A stretch of DNA of 64,000 bases. Origin: an uncultured Lachnospiraceae bacterium. GTDB taxonomy: Bacteria; Bacillota; Clostridia; Lachnospirales; Lachnospiraceae. The position numbers were made by a program, and so were the translations under genes. This document shows, one piece after another, positions 7,808-16,462 of the stretch. Position 1 is the first letter of the stretch; each line of letters starts with the position of its first letter. Where the stretch lies: the NCBI GenBank assembly GCA_900548905.1, contig URMK01000012.1, forward strand, positions 1 to 64,000, given 5' to 3'. Under the pieces are notes generated by a model that searched no databases, was not told the DNA's origin, and worked only from the letters and a program-made list of their open reading frames with translations.

Positions 7808-8458
7808 TCAGGCGGCAGCATTGCCGGCGCGCCTGCGTTCCATTGTATTTTTAGCAAGCTTTATCAGCGATGGTGCTGCAGCCTTCTCCCAGGAATCGAT
7901 ATAAGAGGATACCCGGCTTAAAAGCCTGAACAAGTCAAGATCACTCAGATTGGTATAGGCTTTGCCCTCACATATAAAGGAATTGGCTTTCATATAGGTG
8001 CCGCCGGTGGAATTCTTTTGGGGAATTCCCTTTCCATTCTCAATTTCGATATACCAGGGAAACTTCCTGACATTTCCTTGTGCATCTTTGACAGACCTTG
8101 AGATTCGTATTTTGGAAGCTTTGGAATAGCCTTCTGAATCCGGTTCACCAAATATTTTATCCTGCTGGTAGTTAAACTCCCGGAAACCGGCTGTTAATCG
8201 GCTCAGAATAAATTTTGCTTCTTCAGGGGAGATATTTGCAGTTACTGTAACGGCTTTGTCTCCGGTACCATTGGAATAATCCTTCATCAATATACCAATT
8301 AAGGAATGTCTGCGTCTGCCGTCAGTGCCTGGTTCTCCATCCGCATGGATATGGGCATAACAGGTGACGGAAGCAATTTTTAGCTTGTCCTGGAATTCTA
8401 TCAGTGTTTTGCTGTTTTTATAAACAGCTATCTGGTTGGATATATAATCCTCATTCAT
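7808..8458 (-). CDS. Hypothetical 216 aa protein of the vWA/MoxR cluster
   Basis: Not recognised. A soluble protein with no membrane segment. Seen: H-I-H-A-D-G-E near residue 37, I-S-P-E-E-A-K-F-I-L-S-R-L around 99-111, and a basic C-terminus with R-R-R. It is the first gene after the vWA gene on the minus strand, separated by about 25 bases, so it is probably co-transcribed with the XRE-vWA-MoxR genes. Confidence 0.65.
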   Translation of the reverse strand: MNEDYISNQIAVYKNSKTLIEFQDKLKIASVTCYAHIHADGEPGTDGRRRHSLIGILMKDYSNGTGDKAVTVTANISPEEAKFILSRLTAGFREFNYQQDKIFGEPDSEGYSKASKIRISRSVKDAQGNVRKFPWYIEIENGKGIPQKNSTGGTYMKANSFICEGKAYTNLSDLDLFRLLSRVSSYIDSWEKAAAPSLIKLAKNTMERRRAGNAAA

Positions 8459-8482
8459 ATGTAATATCCCTTCTTTTTTATA

Positions 8483-10570
8483 TCAGGCGGCGATATGATG
8501 CCTGATTTGCTGGATTATCAGTTTGCCTAAGCTTATGGGAAGCTTTTCCAGATTTGTGATATCCAGAAAGCAGTCCCCGTAAATACGATGGATATTTGGC
8601 TTATCACTGCCGATGGCGGCAGCAATGAAACGAATTCCTTTCCTGGTATATTCCTGCTTAATACCGCGTATATCGGCTTCGGCCTCTGTACCGTGGTATC
8701 CATCCGCAGCCGGCTGTCCATCGGATATGATGAATAACAGCCTGACTGCTTCCAGACGCTGCAGAAGCCTTTCGGCAACAAAGCGGATGGCTGCCCCGTC
8801 CCTGTTTCCGGAACGGGAGCTCATATCCATCAGTCTGTATTGATCCTTGTTGTCCAGTGATTCAAATTCAGCATAGGAATATAGTTCCACATCGTAATCT
8901 TCCGTATGGCCATAAATGGCAATGGGGATTTCCAGACATTTGCAGAAGTTATGCAATATTATGGATGCGGCTCTTGCATAGGTTATGCGGTCATAGGAGG
9001 ACATGGAGCCGCTTTCGTCATTCAGGACAGCGATGGCAATATCCGCCCGGTCATTGGGAAGGTTCCTTTTATAAAAAATCCGTCCGTCATTATGGACAGC
9101 ATTGCGTATATTGATTCGTTTACCCATAGGCAGGTTATCCAGCTTCCCGCCGCTTTTGTAATCTTTAAGCTGTTGGGATACCTGTTTTTGAAGACGTTTT
9201 GACAACAGCAGAAGAGGAGGAGTTATCTGTTGGTAAGCTTCCATATATTCCGGGCTTACATAGGACATGCGGTTTACTTTGACATGGATTCCCTGATGGG
9301 CATTCCCGAAGCGAATTTTAGCTGCTTCCTGCTGAAGTTCTTCGGTAAGATCCTCTTCATATCGGGTATAAACGGAATCCTCGGCAAGCTGCGTCATTAT
9401 CCGATACATATCGGCTTCTGCCTGGGAGACATAGCCGGAACCGGCGAAATCATTTTCGTATTCGGTACCGCCATCGCCATCCTCGCTGAGAGTATCTGTT
9501 TTTTCCAGTGCTATCCGTCCCTCTTCATAATCTAACACTTTTTGGATTCGTTCCCGTTCTTCGTCATCCTCTGTGTACTCATGTTTTAAAGTGGATGATT
9601 TATTATCGGTTTTACTGGCGCTGCCGGTGCCGTTAGGAAGCGGAATGCCTTTGGCCATCTGTGTACGGAAGTCTTCCTGTGCATGGGATGTATCGTTTTC
9701 TGTGTCTTCTTTTATTTGATTGATAAAGCTTTTCATATAGGGCCAGAGCAGCAGAAGGAGTTTATTCGCAGCATCAAAGCGTACTCGGGCATCGTCATCA
9801 TAGGAGGCTTCGTCTATATAGGGAATACATTCATATACGACATTCAGGTAAGGTCCTTTATAGCCGCCCAGATTATTGATATCTCCTGCTTTTGCATATT
9901 GGATGAGCAGGTTCATAAGGATAAACACTTCATGGTGCTGTCTGTTTATTTCCTCTTGTACAGTATTCATTTCCTCGGTAAAACGCAGGTTATTGAGCAG
10001 TATGCCGGTTCGGAAGGAACCGGCGAAATCATCACAGATACGCGATTCAATGTAGACATCTTCCATAATATTTACCAGACTGTGGGAAATATCTGAAAGA
10101 GCCCTGATTACTGCCTTCTCTTTTTTATTCAGCCAGCCTTTGATTTCCAGCAGGTTTTTTTCCAATGCTGTACCAGCAGCTTCCGGGTCGTTCGGATAAA
10201 ATCTTCCGTTTTGCAGGGATTGGAAATACACTTCCAACATCGTAAAATCTGAAAAAAGGATATGTCCGCATTCATGTCCTACCAGGCCGATTAAACTGTC
10301 TGCGATCAGACTTCGTGTAGGGAAGCTTCGGGTAAGAAAGTTGCCGGCATTCAGGTGGATTACCCGGTTGTCTGTAAAAGCAATCCCGGCATCCTCTGAC
10401 AGATCCCAGTGGGTCATAACTTTACTGCTTCGTTTATAACGTTTCGTTGCCCCTTCGGCAATATCAGTTAAGTAAGCGGAAAAACGGGGGGAAGCAAAAA
10501 GCTGTTCATCGGTTAATTTGTTTTTGGTGTCTGCGATCTGTCTTTTAATGGTGATATGTGAGGTTCTCAT
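8483..10570 (-). CDS. CobT-like vWA protein with HExxH motif
   Basis: A 695 aa protein. The C-terminal ~190 residues form a von Willebrand A domain with an intact MIDAS: D518-E-S-G-S-M-S, and later I-S-D-G-Q-P. The N-terminal region carries H-E-C-G-H (residues 99-103), a classic HExxH zinc-metallopeptidase signature within a hydrophobic helix. The middle (about 300-410) is acidic and low complexity. vWA proteins of this type pair with MoxR AAA ATPases in chaperone or metal-insertion complexes, and a MoxR-like ATPase gene lies immediately upstream. The pairing with a possible protease centre is unusual and suggests maturation or disassembly of a large complex. The start overlaps the XRE gene by 26 bases. 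Confidence 0.88.
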   Translation of the reverse strand: MRTSHITIKRQIADTKNKLTDEQLFASPRFSAYLTDIAEGATKRYKRSSKVMTHWDLSEDAGIAFTDNRVIHLNAGNFLTRSFPTRSLIADSLIGLVGHECGHILFSDFTMLEVYFQSLQNGRFYPNDPEAAGTALEKNLLEIKGWLNKKEKAVIRALSDISHSLVNIMEDVYIESRICDDFAGSFRTGILLNNLRFTEEMNTVQEEINRQHHEVFILMNLLIQYAKAGDINNLGGYKGPYLNVVYECIPYIDEASYDDDARVRFDAANKLLLLLWPYMKSFINQIKEDTENDTSHAQEDFRTQMAKGIPLPNGTGSASKTDNKSSTLKHEYTEDDEERERIQKVLDYEEGRIALEKTDTLSEDGDGGTEYENDFAGSGYVSQAEADMYRIMTQLAEDSVYTRYEEDLTEELQQEAAKIRFGNAHQGIHVKVNRMSYVSPEYMEAYQQITPPLLLLSKRLQKQVSQQLKDYKSGGKLDNLPMGKRINIRNAVHNDGRIFYKRNLPNDRADIAIAVLNDESGSMSSYDRITYARAASIILHNFCKCLEIPIAIYGHTEDYDVELYSYAEFESLDNKDQYRLMDMSSRSGNRDGAAIRFVAERLLQRLEAVRLLFIISDGQPAADGYHGTEAEADIRGIKQEYTRKGIRFIAAAIGSDKPNIHRIYGDCFLDITNLEKLPISLGKLIIQQIRHHIAA

Positions 10571-10832
10571 TCTTTTGTACCTTTCCTTTCTTTCCGGGCA
10601 GGGGACTCAAAAGATCATCCAATGACAGGTGGAAGAGGTCTGCGATAGCCACAAGGACATATGTGGGCGGCAGACATCTGGCCTGTTCATAATTGGAAAT
10701 ACTTTTTTGGGTAATACCCAGTTTTTTGGCAAGTTCTGCCTGGGTGATACGGGGATTGTGCGTTAAACGCAGAAGCCGTATGTTTTTCGCCAGGTTCTCC
10801 TTTAGCTTTTCTTCATACATGGGGATGTTCAT
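10545..10832 (-). CDS. XRE-family helix-turn-helix regulator
   Basis: A 95 aa Cro/CI-type DNA-binding protein: L-A-K-N-I-R-L-L-R, T-Q-A-E-L-A-K-K-L-G-I-T-Q-K-S-I-S-N-Y-E-Q at about residues 30-50, and a third helix up to L-S-L-D-D-L-L. The ATG at 10832 was chosen because AGGAGG lies five bases upstream; an in-frame GTG two codons earlier has no site of its own. It sits between the MoxR and vWA genes and overlaps the latter, so it probably represses or tunes this cluster. Confidence 0.88.
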   Translation of the reverse strand: MNIPMYEEKLKENLAKNIRLLRLTHNPRITQAELAKKLGITQKSISNYEQARCLPPTYVLVAIADLFHLSLDDLLSPLPGKKGKVQKNENLTYHH

Positions 10833-10841
10833 AGGCACCTC

Positions 10842-12632
10842 CTATGCAGCATATTTTTGTTCCAGACAGGAGGACAAAATATCCGCCCGGTTATCCGGAT
10901 CACTGGATACAGAGGAAAGCACGGTGTATTTGGCGGAATCAAGAATGCTTCCGCATACCATGTAGGACTGTACCCAACTGATCAGTTCTCTTACTCCGCA
11001 GCAGCCGTCGTTTACCATGGTTTCCCTGCAGCGTTCGTTAATATCCCGGAGAGTATCGGCCATATCAGTAACAGTAGTCTTATCGGTACAGCCGGTTACT
11101 TTCATGGCCCGTTCTGCCAGAATGTCGGTGTCAGGATCCTCCATATCAATAATCAGATTCATTCTGGAAATGACGGATTGATTCATATCGCGGCAGCCGG
11201 CATAATTGTTGTTCGTAGTGACTACGATGACGGTATCCGGATGCCTGAGTATTACCTCACCTGTAACCAGCGTAATGCTGGCACAACGATCCAGCAGAGC
11301 ATTCAGCCCTACCAGTACACCGGGATTGGCAATCACGGTAGGCTCCTGGATTTCCAGGAGATATCCGTTTTTAATTGCAGTAATGAGAGGAGTTTCCACA
11401 TAGCGGAACCGCTGTCCTGCAGATGTCTGCTCTGATTGGAGTTTGGCATCGGCGGACATGACCTCTTTAAGTTTTTCATAGACTTCGGAATCAGATATCG
11501 ATTCCTCATAAATACCAGTCAGTTTTTTATAAGCGGAGGGTGGGTCCATAAGAATATCTTCCAGAGTGGGATAATCGTCATGGAAAGCATCATCAGAATT
11601 TGTTTCCGGAAGCATTTGGCCGAGAAAATCATAAACCTCTGTATTGGCAGAGCAGGTGTAATACATGTAGGGAAGGCCCAGCCCGGCGGCGATAGCTTTT
11701 GCACCTTCTGTTTTTCCGGTGCCGGCGCTGCCGCGGAGCATGAAGTTGCGCATGGGCTGATTCCCGTTGGTGGTCATTTGTGCATGTTTACAGATACTGA
11801 TGACCTCAGGCGGTATGACATACCAGTCTGCAAGCGTCGGTATCAGTAGTTCTTCCCGGGGAGTAAAGGTTCTGTCAGAAAATTTAAAATTTTTTTGGAA
11901 ATCATTCTTATCGATGGAAATAGCAGCGCCGGATACGGCAGAAGGGGTGGTTAAGATACGGAAGGTGCCAAATAACACACTGCTTGGTGAATAGGCTCCT
12001 TTGTTCAGATTTAATGGAGTCAGCTGAGGTAGATTGCCTGTAACCGGAATAGAGAGGCGTATACCGGCATCTGTCAGCAGGTCGGCTCCTTCGATCCGCC
12101 GATATAGGTTATCGCATAAAATATAAGCGGCCTGTTCTGCTTTATCCATATCCGAATAACCATCATTTTTGCATTTCCCTAAGATATCGTAGTATTCCTG
12201 AAATTCATCATCGGTAAGTGCTTCCGGTATCAGTGAAAAGAACAGCGCCGAACCAGTATTGGAACCATCCTTCAGTGAATAAATTCTGGGAGTGGAGGAA
12301 ATGTCCTCATAACGTCCCACATTGAATTTCCCATTTTTTTTATTGAAGACGACCACATGTATCTCGTTAGTACGGCTTTGGTATTCTGCAATCAGCTTTT
12401 CGCCTTGGGTACCAATGGCGTTTTCCGAGGTACCGGAAGGCGTCAGGCTGGTGTCCATATCCATATAGGATAAAATTGCCTGTAACACGGAAGCATGCAA
12501 TGTGGCCTTTTTTGTAGATGTGAAGCAGTATTTGGACCAGTAGGTAGTGCTGTGATTAGATGCCACGGTATCGAAAGGTCTTGGTAAGGGCAGTCTCCAG
12601 GTCCAGTTTGCAAATAGAGGTATTTTTGCCAT
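10842..12632 (-). CDS. MoxR-like AAA+ ATPase
   Basis: A 596 aa protein with an N-terminal ~280-residue extension of unknown fold, then an AAA+ module: Walker A G-S-A-G-T-G-K-T (Lys307), a Walker B-like region ending in L-L-E-I-Q-E-P, sensor/arginine region V-V-T-T-N-N-N-Y-A-G-C, and S-R-M-N-L-I-I-D-M-E. The final ~120 residues are the helical lid. MoxR ATPases remodel protein complexes together with vWA adaptors such as the one encoded two genes downstream. The long N-terminal extension could carry substrate specificity. Its gene spacing to the XRE gene is nine bases. Confidence 0.88.
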   Translation of the reverse strand: MAKIPLFANWTWRLPLPRPFDTVASNHSTTYWSKYCFTSTKKATLHASVLQAILSYMDMDTSLTPSGTSENAIGTQGEKLIAEYQSRTNEIHVVVFNKKNGKFNVGRYEDISSTPRIYSLKDGSNTGSALFFSLIPEALTDDEFQEYYDILGKCKNDGYSDMDKAEQAAYILCDNLYRRIEGADLLTDAGIRLSIPVTGNLPQLTPLNLNKGAYSPSSVLFGTFRILTTPSAVSGAAISIDKNDFQKNFKFSDRTFTPREELLIPTLADWYVIPPEVISICKHAQMTTNGNQPMRNFMLRGSAGTGKTEGAKAIAAGLGLPYMYYTCSANTEVYDFLGQMLPETNSDDAFHDDYPTLEDILMDPPSAYKKLTGIYEESISDSEVYEKLKEVMSADAKLQSEQTSAGQRFRYVETPLITAIKNGYLLEIQEPTVIANPGVLVGLNALLDRCASITLVTGEVILRHPDTVIVVTTNNNYAGCRDMNQSVISRMNLIIDMEDPDTDILAERAMKVTGCTDKTTVTDMADTLRDINERCRETMVNDGCCGVRELISWVQSYMVCGSILDSAKYTVLSSVSSDPDNRADILSSCLEQKYAA

Positions 12633-12647
12633 GATTTTTCTCCTTTT

Positions 12648-13526
12648 TTAAATCCAGGAAACCTGCAGGCTGCTGCCTGTTATTTTTCCCTTCAGTTCAT
12701 TTTCCTCCAGTACAGTAATCAGTTCTTCCCAATAGGGCTTTCCGGGGAAAGCATCCAAGGTAGCCTGAACCATTTCTTTCTTTTGACGGTTTATTACAAT
12801 ATCTCCATTCTCTTTAATGGAAAGTTTTGTATAACCGTTGGTATTTAATTCTGTAATAATGTTCTCCAACGCTTTTTGGCCGATTAACTCATACCATACA
12901 TTCACATCAACCACAGGCGGTTCCGGGGCTGCTTCCTCAGATTCGGTGTCTGTATCGTCAGATACCGAAGGAGCTGCGAAGATCCCAATAATCATGGGCT
13001 CTACGTGTATTCGGCCGATGCGGTCAAAAGTGATGTCTGCGTGAGTAAACTCTGCCATCTCTTCAACGGCGATGCGGACAGTGCCTCCCTGCAGAATATT
13101 TTGCAGATGAGGTTTGCCCTGCCACTGCCAGGTCGCATGGGGATAAGCTGATTTGAGTTTGTCAGTGATCCGCAGCGCTATATGGCGCAGCATTAATTCA
13201 TCTTGATGTTCCTGCAGTACTTCCTGATGGATTATGGGATTTGTAATTACGGGTTCCGTATTTATTGTTTCGGATTTACAGGGCGGTTCTGCAGTCTGAT
13301 GTGTATTTGTAGTTCTGTTTTTTGCTGTCTGTGTTTTCAGGCGGGTAATGAGGTTTTTGAGAGGTTTCCATAAGATTGAAGCTACGATTACGGAAAGCCA
13401 GACAAGAAAAACCACAATCATTAAAACCTGAGAGCGTTCCTTATGGAAAAAGACAACGCACAGGAGCAGGGAAATAATGAGTATTTGAAAGCTTTTGGTA
13501 AAATTAGTTTTCGGCATAGGTTTCAT
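12648..13526 (-). CDS. Membrane-anchored hypothetical protein
   Basis: A 292 aa protein not recognised. Two hydrophobic segments lie in the first ~55 residues (I-L-I-I-S-L-L-L-C-V-V-F-F and a V-L-M-I-V-V-F-L-V-W-L-S-V-I-V-type helix), followed by a long soluble part with an acidic stretch near the middle (D-T-D-T-E-S-E-E). The start is uncertain: the ATG at 13526 sits directly on AAAGG with AGGAAAG upstream, and another ATG lies three codons in. It shares a short gap with the MoxR gene. Confidence 0.6.
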   Translation of the reverse strand: MKPMPKTNFTKSFQILIISLLLCVVFFHKERSQVLMIVVFLVWLSVIVASILWKPLKNLITRLKTQTAKNRTTNTHQTAEPPCKSETINTEPVITNPIIHQEVLQEHQDELMLRHIALRITDKLKSAYPHATWQWQGKPHLQNILQGGTVRIAVEEMAEFTHADITFDRIGRIHVEPMIIGIFAAPSVSDDTDTESEEAAPEPPVVDVNVWYELIGQKALENIITELNTNGYTKLSIKENGDIVINRQKKEMVQATLDAFPGKPYWEELITVLEENELKGKITGSSLQVSWI

Positions 13527-13543
13527 CCTTTCTTTCCTGAAAT

Positions 13544-13591
13544 AAAAAAGAGGAACTGCTAGGGGAAGATAAATCCCTCGCAATTCCTCTT
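13544..13591 (-). terminator. Intrinsic terminator after ssb
   Basis: AAGAGGAA (13548-13555) pairs with TTCCTCTT (13584-13591), and an inner AGGGGA/TCCCT stem extends it. On the minus strand the hairpin is followed by a T-rich tract. It lies between ssb and the membrane-anchored gene, so transcription of the downstream cluster may partly stop here. Confidence 0.75.
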
Positions 13592-13610
13592 ATGGCCATG
13601 TACGGAACAT

Positions 13611-14024
13611 TCAGTCGTATGGCAGTCCATTCTCTCCGCATGGAAGTTCCTCAAAGCCGGTGTTATCCGGAATGACAGCATCCTCCTGTGCACTGTCGCC
13701 CTTTGTTTTGCCGGAAGGTAAGTAATTCCAGTCATACACGGTAATTTTTGGAATCATACCTTTTGTTCCGTCATTTTTCCGGGTGTATTCCACCAGATCA
13801 AGATCGCCGGTTACAAAGAGTGCGCTTCCTTTTTTGACCCCGGCATGCATAATCCGTTCGGCAGTTCTGCCAAACAGGATGCACTGATAATAATTCGTAT
13901 GCTGGTGATCCCCGAAGCCTTTGTTGACTGCTACATGAAACTGTACGTACTGGGTTCCGTTCTGGCTTGTCTGCAGCTCTAAATCTGCGGTGACTCTGTC
14001 GTTTAGTGAGATTGGTGTAAACAT
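13611..14024 (-). CDS. ssb: Single-stranded DNA-binding protein
   Basis: A 137 aa SSB with an OB fold: I-S-L-N-D-R-V-T-A-D-L-E-L, Q-F-H-V-A-V-N, F-G-R-T-A-E-R and K-K-G-S-A-L-F-V-T-G-D-L. The tail is acidic but ends N-G-L-P-Y-D rather than the usual D-D-x-P-F tip. Plasmid and ICE SSBs protect transferred single strands, fitting the conjugation genes in this window. It has its own leader, described at the neighbouring promoter and hairpin entries. Confidence 0.88.
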   Translation of the reverse strand: MFTPISLNDRVTADLELQTSQNGTQYVQFHVAVNKGFGDHQHTNYYQCILFGRTAERIMHAGVKKGSALFVTGDLDLVEYTRKNDGTKGMIPKITVYDWNYLPSGKTKGDSAQEDAVIPDNTGFEELPCGENGLPYD

Positions 14025-14060
14025 AGTACTTTTCTCCTTTCCTGGATAAAAATTTGTATT

Positions 14061-14111
14061 AAAAAAAGTGCCAAAAGAATGCCATTTGTAAACATGGTAT
14101 CTCTGACACTT
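14061..14111 (-). terminator. Leader terminator/attenuator before ssb
   Basis: AAGTGCC (14066-14072) pairs with GACACTT (14105-14111), allowing one G-U, and ATGCCA pairs with TGGTAT inside. On the minus strand the stem is followed by seven T. It lies after a good promoter and before the ssb start, so most transcripts from that promoter should stop unless antitermination occurs. Confidence 0.65.
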
Positions 14112-14175
14112 ATTTCAATCATAAACTGCGTGTGCATGTTCCGATAGGGAAGGCACAAAAATCAATTACAATAAA

Positions 14176-14204
14176 ATACTAGCACAATATATAGAATGCG
14201 TCAA
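14176..14204 (-). promoter_or_regulatory. Sigma-70 promoter upstream of ssb
   Basis: Minus strand -35 TTGACG (14199-14204), 17-base spacer, -10 TAGTAT (14176-14181) with an extended TG one base upstream. It points to ssb, about 150 bases away, with the hairpin at 14061-14111 in between. A perfect 14 bp palindrome lies nine bases upstream of the -35. Confidence 0.7.
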
Positions 14205-14212
14205 TGATAAGA

Positions 14213-14226
14213 TACAATATATTGTA
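14213..14226. promoter_or_regulatory. Perfect palindrome, likely operator
   Basis: TACAATATATTGTA is a perfect 14-base palindrome just upstream of the ssb promoter -35 box. A dimeric activator or repressor binding here would act on that promoter. The XRE and sigma-like proteins of the block are candidate ligands. Confidence 0.5.
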
Positions 14227-14256
14227 CTTTGAAATTGCGGTTCGGCATCAGCATGC

Positions 14257-14940
14257 TTACAAAATATCAAATACAACCTGCTGTTTAAAATACAAATTAG
14301 TGATGGCAGTCAGGACAGGAATACTGAGTTCAGAAAAACGGCTGTCAGTAATAAGGGAACCACAATCGGTAGCATCGTCCTGATACAGGCATTCCATAAG
14401 CTGCCCCTTGTTTTTCAGATGCCGGATATCCTTTTGTGCGCATTGAATTAATTCAGCAGTAGAGAGAAGCTGGCTGTTCAGTAAGGAAATCAGCTGTTTT
14501 TCCATAGGCTCAAGCTTCTGCGAATGGAAAATGGAAGCTGCCTGCCTGACAGGAATGCCACCGCGCATACACAATTTTATAAAGGTAAGGATTTTTACTG
14601 GAAAACCTGTTTGGAGTGACTGAAGATACAGCCGGCCAAGAAGATCATAGAGGGCATCAGCACCGGTACAGTCCCGGCCGGAAGCGACCAGTCTTCGCAT
14701 GATAAGCCGGTTGAGATAGTGATCAAAATCCAGTTCACCGAGAATATGCAGTTCCTTTTCTTTTTTGTAGAAATCTGCCTTAAGTTCGTCATAGGTAAGA
14801 ATACGGAAGGCAAGGCTGGACCAGAGAATAAGCTCGTGGGGAGTAAGCGCGCATTCACGGCCGCCTGCAGTCACAAGCGGAAGTCCCTTTCCGGTTATTT
14901 TGTAGCGTCCTACTGCGGTATAAAGCGTCATCATAATCAA
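14257..14940 (-). CDS. Hypothetical 227 aa protein
   Basis: Not recognised. Soluble and largely helical, with repeated Leu-rich segments (A-L-Y-D-L-L-G-R-L-Y-L-Q-S-L, E-K-Q-L-I-S-L-L-N-S-Q-L-L-S) and several Cys. The gene follows the sigma-factor gene by 12 bases, so the two are probably one transcript that ends before the ssb promoter. The location suggests a regulatory partner, but nothing in the sequence proves it. Confidence 0.65.
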   Translation of the reverse strand: MIMMTLYTAVGRYKITGKGLPLVTAGGRECALTPHELILWSSLAFRILTYDELKADFYKKEKELHILGELDFDHYLNRLIMRRLVASGRDCTGADALYDLLGRLYLQSLQTGFPVKILTFIKLCMRGGIPVRQAASIFHSQKLEPMEKQLISLLNSQLLSTAELIQCAQKDIRHLKNKGQLMECLYQDDATDCGSLITDSRFSELSIPVLTAITNLYFKQQVVFDIL

Positions 14941-14952
14941 ATCTTTCCTTTC

Positions 14953-15513
14953 TTACAGGCAGCTGAAGCGTCTGTCATTCCGTAATTTACTCCCGGCCCG
15001 GGAAATCCAGGCAGAGATGTGGTTGGGCATGACCCCATAATAAGATGCAATTTCCGTGCTGGAATGCCCCAGGCATTTCATCCAGAGAGCTTCAATCCCC
15101 TTTTTTGTGATCCCTTTATAGTTTTTTTTGGCATCCTGAAGGAGGCGGAGAGTATCCAGCTCTTCTATTTTCTGCGTATCAGTTGCGGAACAGACAAGAG
15201 TGTCACCTAAGGTGGTACCTTCTGCATCATGCAGTGGCTCCTCCAGGTATTGTAAGGGAGATTGCAGCCGGTTAATGATACGGCAGTGGGAGAGTAGCCG
15301 GTTGCGGATGACCAGTGAGGCAAACGTACGGAAGGAGGCCCCTTTTTCGGCCTGATAGTTCATAGCCGCATGGCAGAGCGCTTCACAACCGGTTTGAAAG
15401 AGATCGTCGTAGCCCATTCCCTGAACGGATTCATTTTGGGATATTACACCTATTATGGTGTTTCTCACTAAATCCAGGTTATCCATTACCAATAATTTTT
15501 CCTGCTCAGTCAT
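14953..15513 (-). CDS. Sigma-70 family RNA polymerase sigma factor
   Basis: A 186 aa sigma factor. Region 2 is clear: M-G-Y-D-D-L-F-Q-T-G-C-E-A-L, then F-R-T-F-A-S-L-V-I-R-N-R-L-L-S-H. Region 4 at about 140-180 has a helix-turn-helix S-S-T-E-I-A-S-Y-Y-G-V-M-P-N-H-I-S-A-W-I. It is closer to element-borne or SigH-like factors than to housekeeping sigma. Strong AAGGGGG site. It sits beside ssb and the pilus genes and could direct element-specific transcription. Confidence 0.88.
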   Translation of the reverse strand: MTEQEKLLVMDNLDLVRNTIIGVISQNESVQGMGYDDLFQTGCEALCHAAMNYQAEKGASFRTFASLVIRNRLLSHCRIINRLQSPLQYLEEPLHDAEGTTLGDTLVCSATDTQKIEELDTLRLLQDAKKNYKGITKKGIEALWMKCLGHSSTEIASYYGVMPNHISAWISRAGSKLRNDRRFSCL

Positions 15514-15539
15514 TCTTGGTTCCCCCTTCCTTTCTTACA

Positions 15540-15950
15540 TTAGACGAATGTTATATGGTTGTTTTCCAGAACCTTCCGGCATTCCAGTATCAGGCAGTCA
15601 CAGCGGTATTCTGAGAATAGCCCGATATGTGCTTGGTCTGTGGTGAGAGAAAAAATATCCTGCATCCAGCGGTAGGCATTTTGTTTGGTCATGATTTTAT
15701 GCTTCCAGATCGAATCGAATATCCGATGGGCTTCGATTCGTTTGTGGCGCAAATCCCCATTAGCCAGAGTTCCCTTGGAACGAAAAGTGCCGGAGTGAAC
15801 ACCGACATAGGAATTGCATTCCGGATACCCGGAACAAACATACAGGTATTCATCTAAAGCCTTTTCGTAAATATCGGATGCTTTGCGCAATACGGCTGTA
15901 CGGCCGCAGTAGGGGCATTTTAGAATTTGTGGTTTCTCTTTATGCTTCAT
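15540..15950 (-). CDS. Zinc-ribbon protein (DUF3268-like)
   Basis: A 136 aa protein. Two zinc-ligand pairs lie near the N-terminus: C-P-Y-C-G-R at 12-16 and C-S-G-Y-P-E-C-N around 39-46, as in the zinc-finger domain family labelled DUF3268. After this a G-T-L-A-N-G-D-L-R and K-H-K-I-M-T-K-Q-N-A-Y-R-W-M segment resembles the conserved tail of such proteins. Probably binds nucleic acid. A good GGAGGAGG site precedes the ATG and an operator-like palindrome lies upstream. Confidence 0.78.
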   Translation of the reverse strand: MKHKEKPQILKCPYCGRTAVLRKASDIYEKALDEYLYVCSGYPECNSYVGVHSGTFRSKGTLANGDLRHKRIEAHRIFDSIWKHKIMTKQNAYRWMQDIFSLTTDQAHIGLFSEYRCDCLILECRKVLENNHITFV

Positions 15951-16068
15951 TACGGCTGTCCTCCTCCATGCAGCGACGAGTGATTACGTATTGTATAAGG
16001 ATATTGTAAGCAAAGGGCTTGGGGAAACCAATGGGATTACAGCAGATTCCTAAGTAGTTTAGTTCTAA

Positions 16069-16087
16069 ATTACCAATATTTGGTAAT
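16069..16087. promoter_or_regulatory. Inverted repeat upstream of the zinc-ribbon gene
   Basis: ATTACCAA and TTGGTAAT, perfect 8-base arms with a 3-base spacer, in the 140-base gap before the zinc-ribbon gene on the minus strand. A possible promoter follows (TTGGTT, 17 bases, TACAAT) and a TACGTA motif lies further on. It is likely an operator. Confidence 0.45.
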
Positions 16088-16090
16088 GAT

Positions 16091-16432
16091 TTACTGATAC
16101 AGGAGGGATAATATCTGTTTTAAAGGACAATCCTGATTGGAATCAGTAACGAGATCCAGCCACTTATGATACAGTTGGAAAAAGGTTTTACTGCGTAATA
16201 TTCCGGCGCAGTCTGTGCAGTCTATGAGTGTTCCGAGGAACGCTTCAGCGTCTGAACAAGGGAGCAAAATAGGTATGCTGTCATGGCCGGGAATAAAGAG
16301 AAAGTCGCCGCATACGCCTTTCTGTTCCTTGGAACAGCTGCATATAATATACATGGCATTTCGGTAATTACCCTCTGCTGCCTCAAAAAAGCGGGCAATT
16401 GTTTCGTAGCTGACACTGAGTACCGGGTCCAT
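16091..16432 (-). CDS. Hypothetical 113 aa protein
   Basis: Not recognised. Excellent AGGAGG site. Contains I-I-C-S-C-S-K near residue 30, H-D-S-I-P-I-L-L-P-C, and a hydrophobic C-terminus rich in Leu. Four or more Cys could bind metal. It is the gene directly after the pilin-like peptide gene and overlaps no other frame of merit. Confidence 0.6.
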   Translation of the reverse strand: MDPVLSVSYETIARFFEAAEGNYRNAMYIICSCSKEQKGVCGDFLFIPGHDSIPILLPCSDAEAFLGTLIDCTDCAGILRSKTFFQLYHKWLDLVTDSNQDCPLKQILSLLYQ

Positions 16433-16462
16433 GCGCTCACCTCCTTTCCGGACCCGGGAGAG

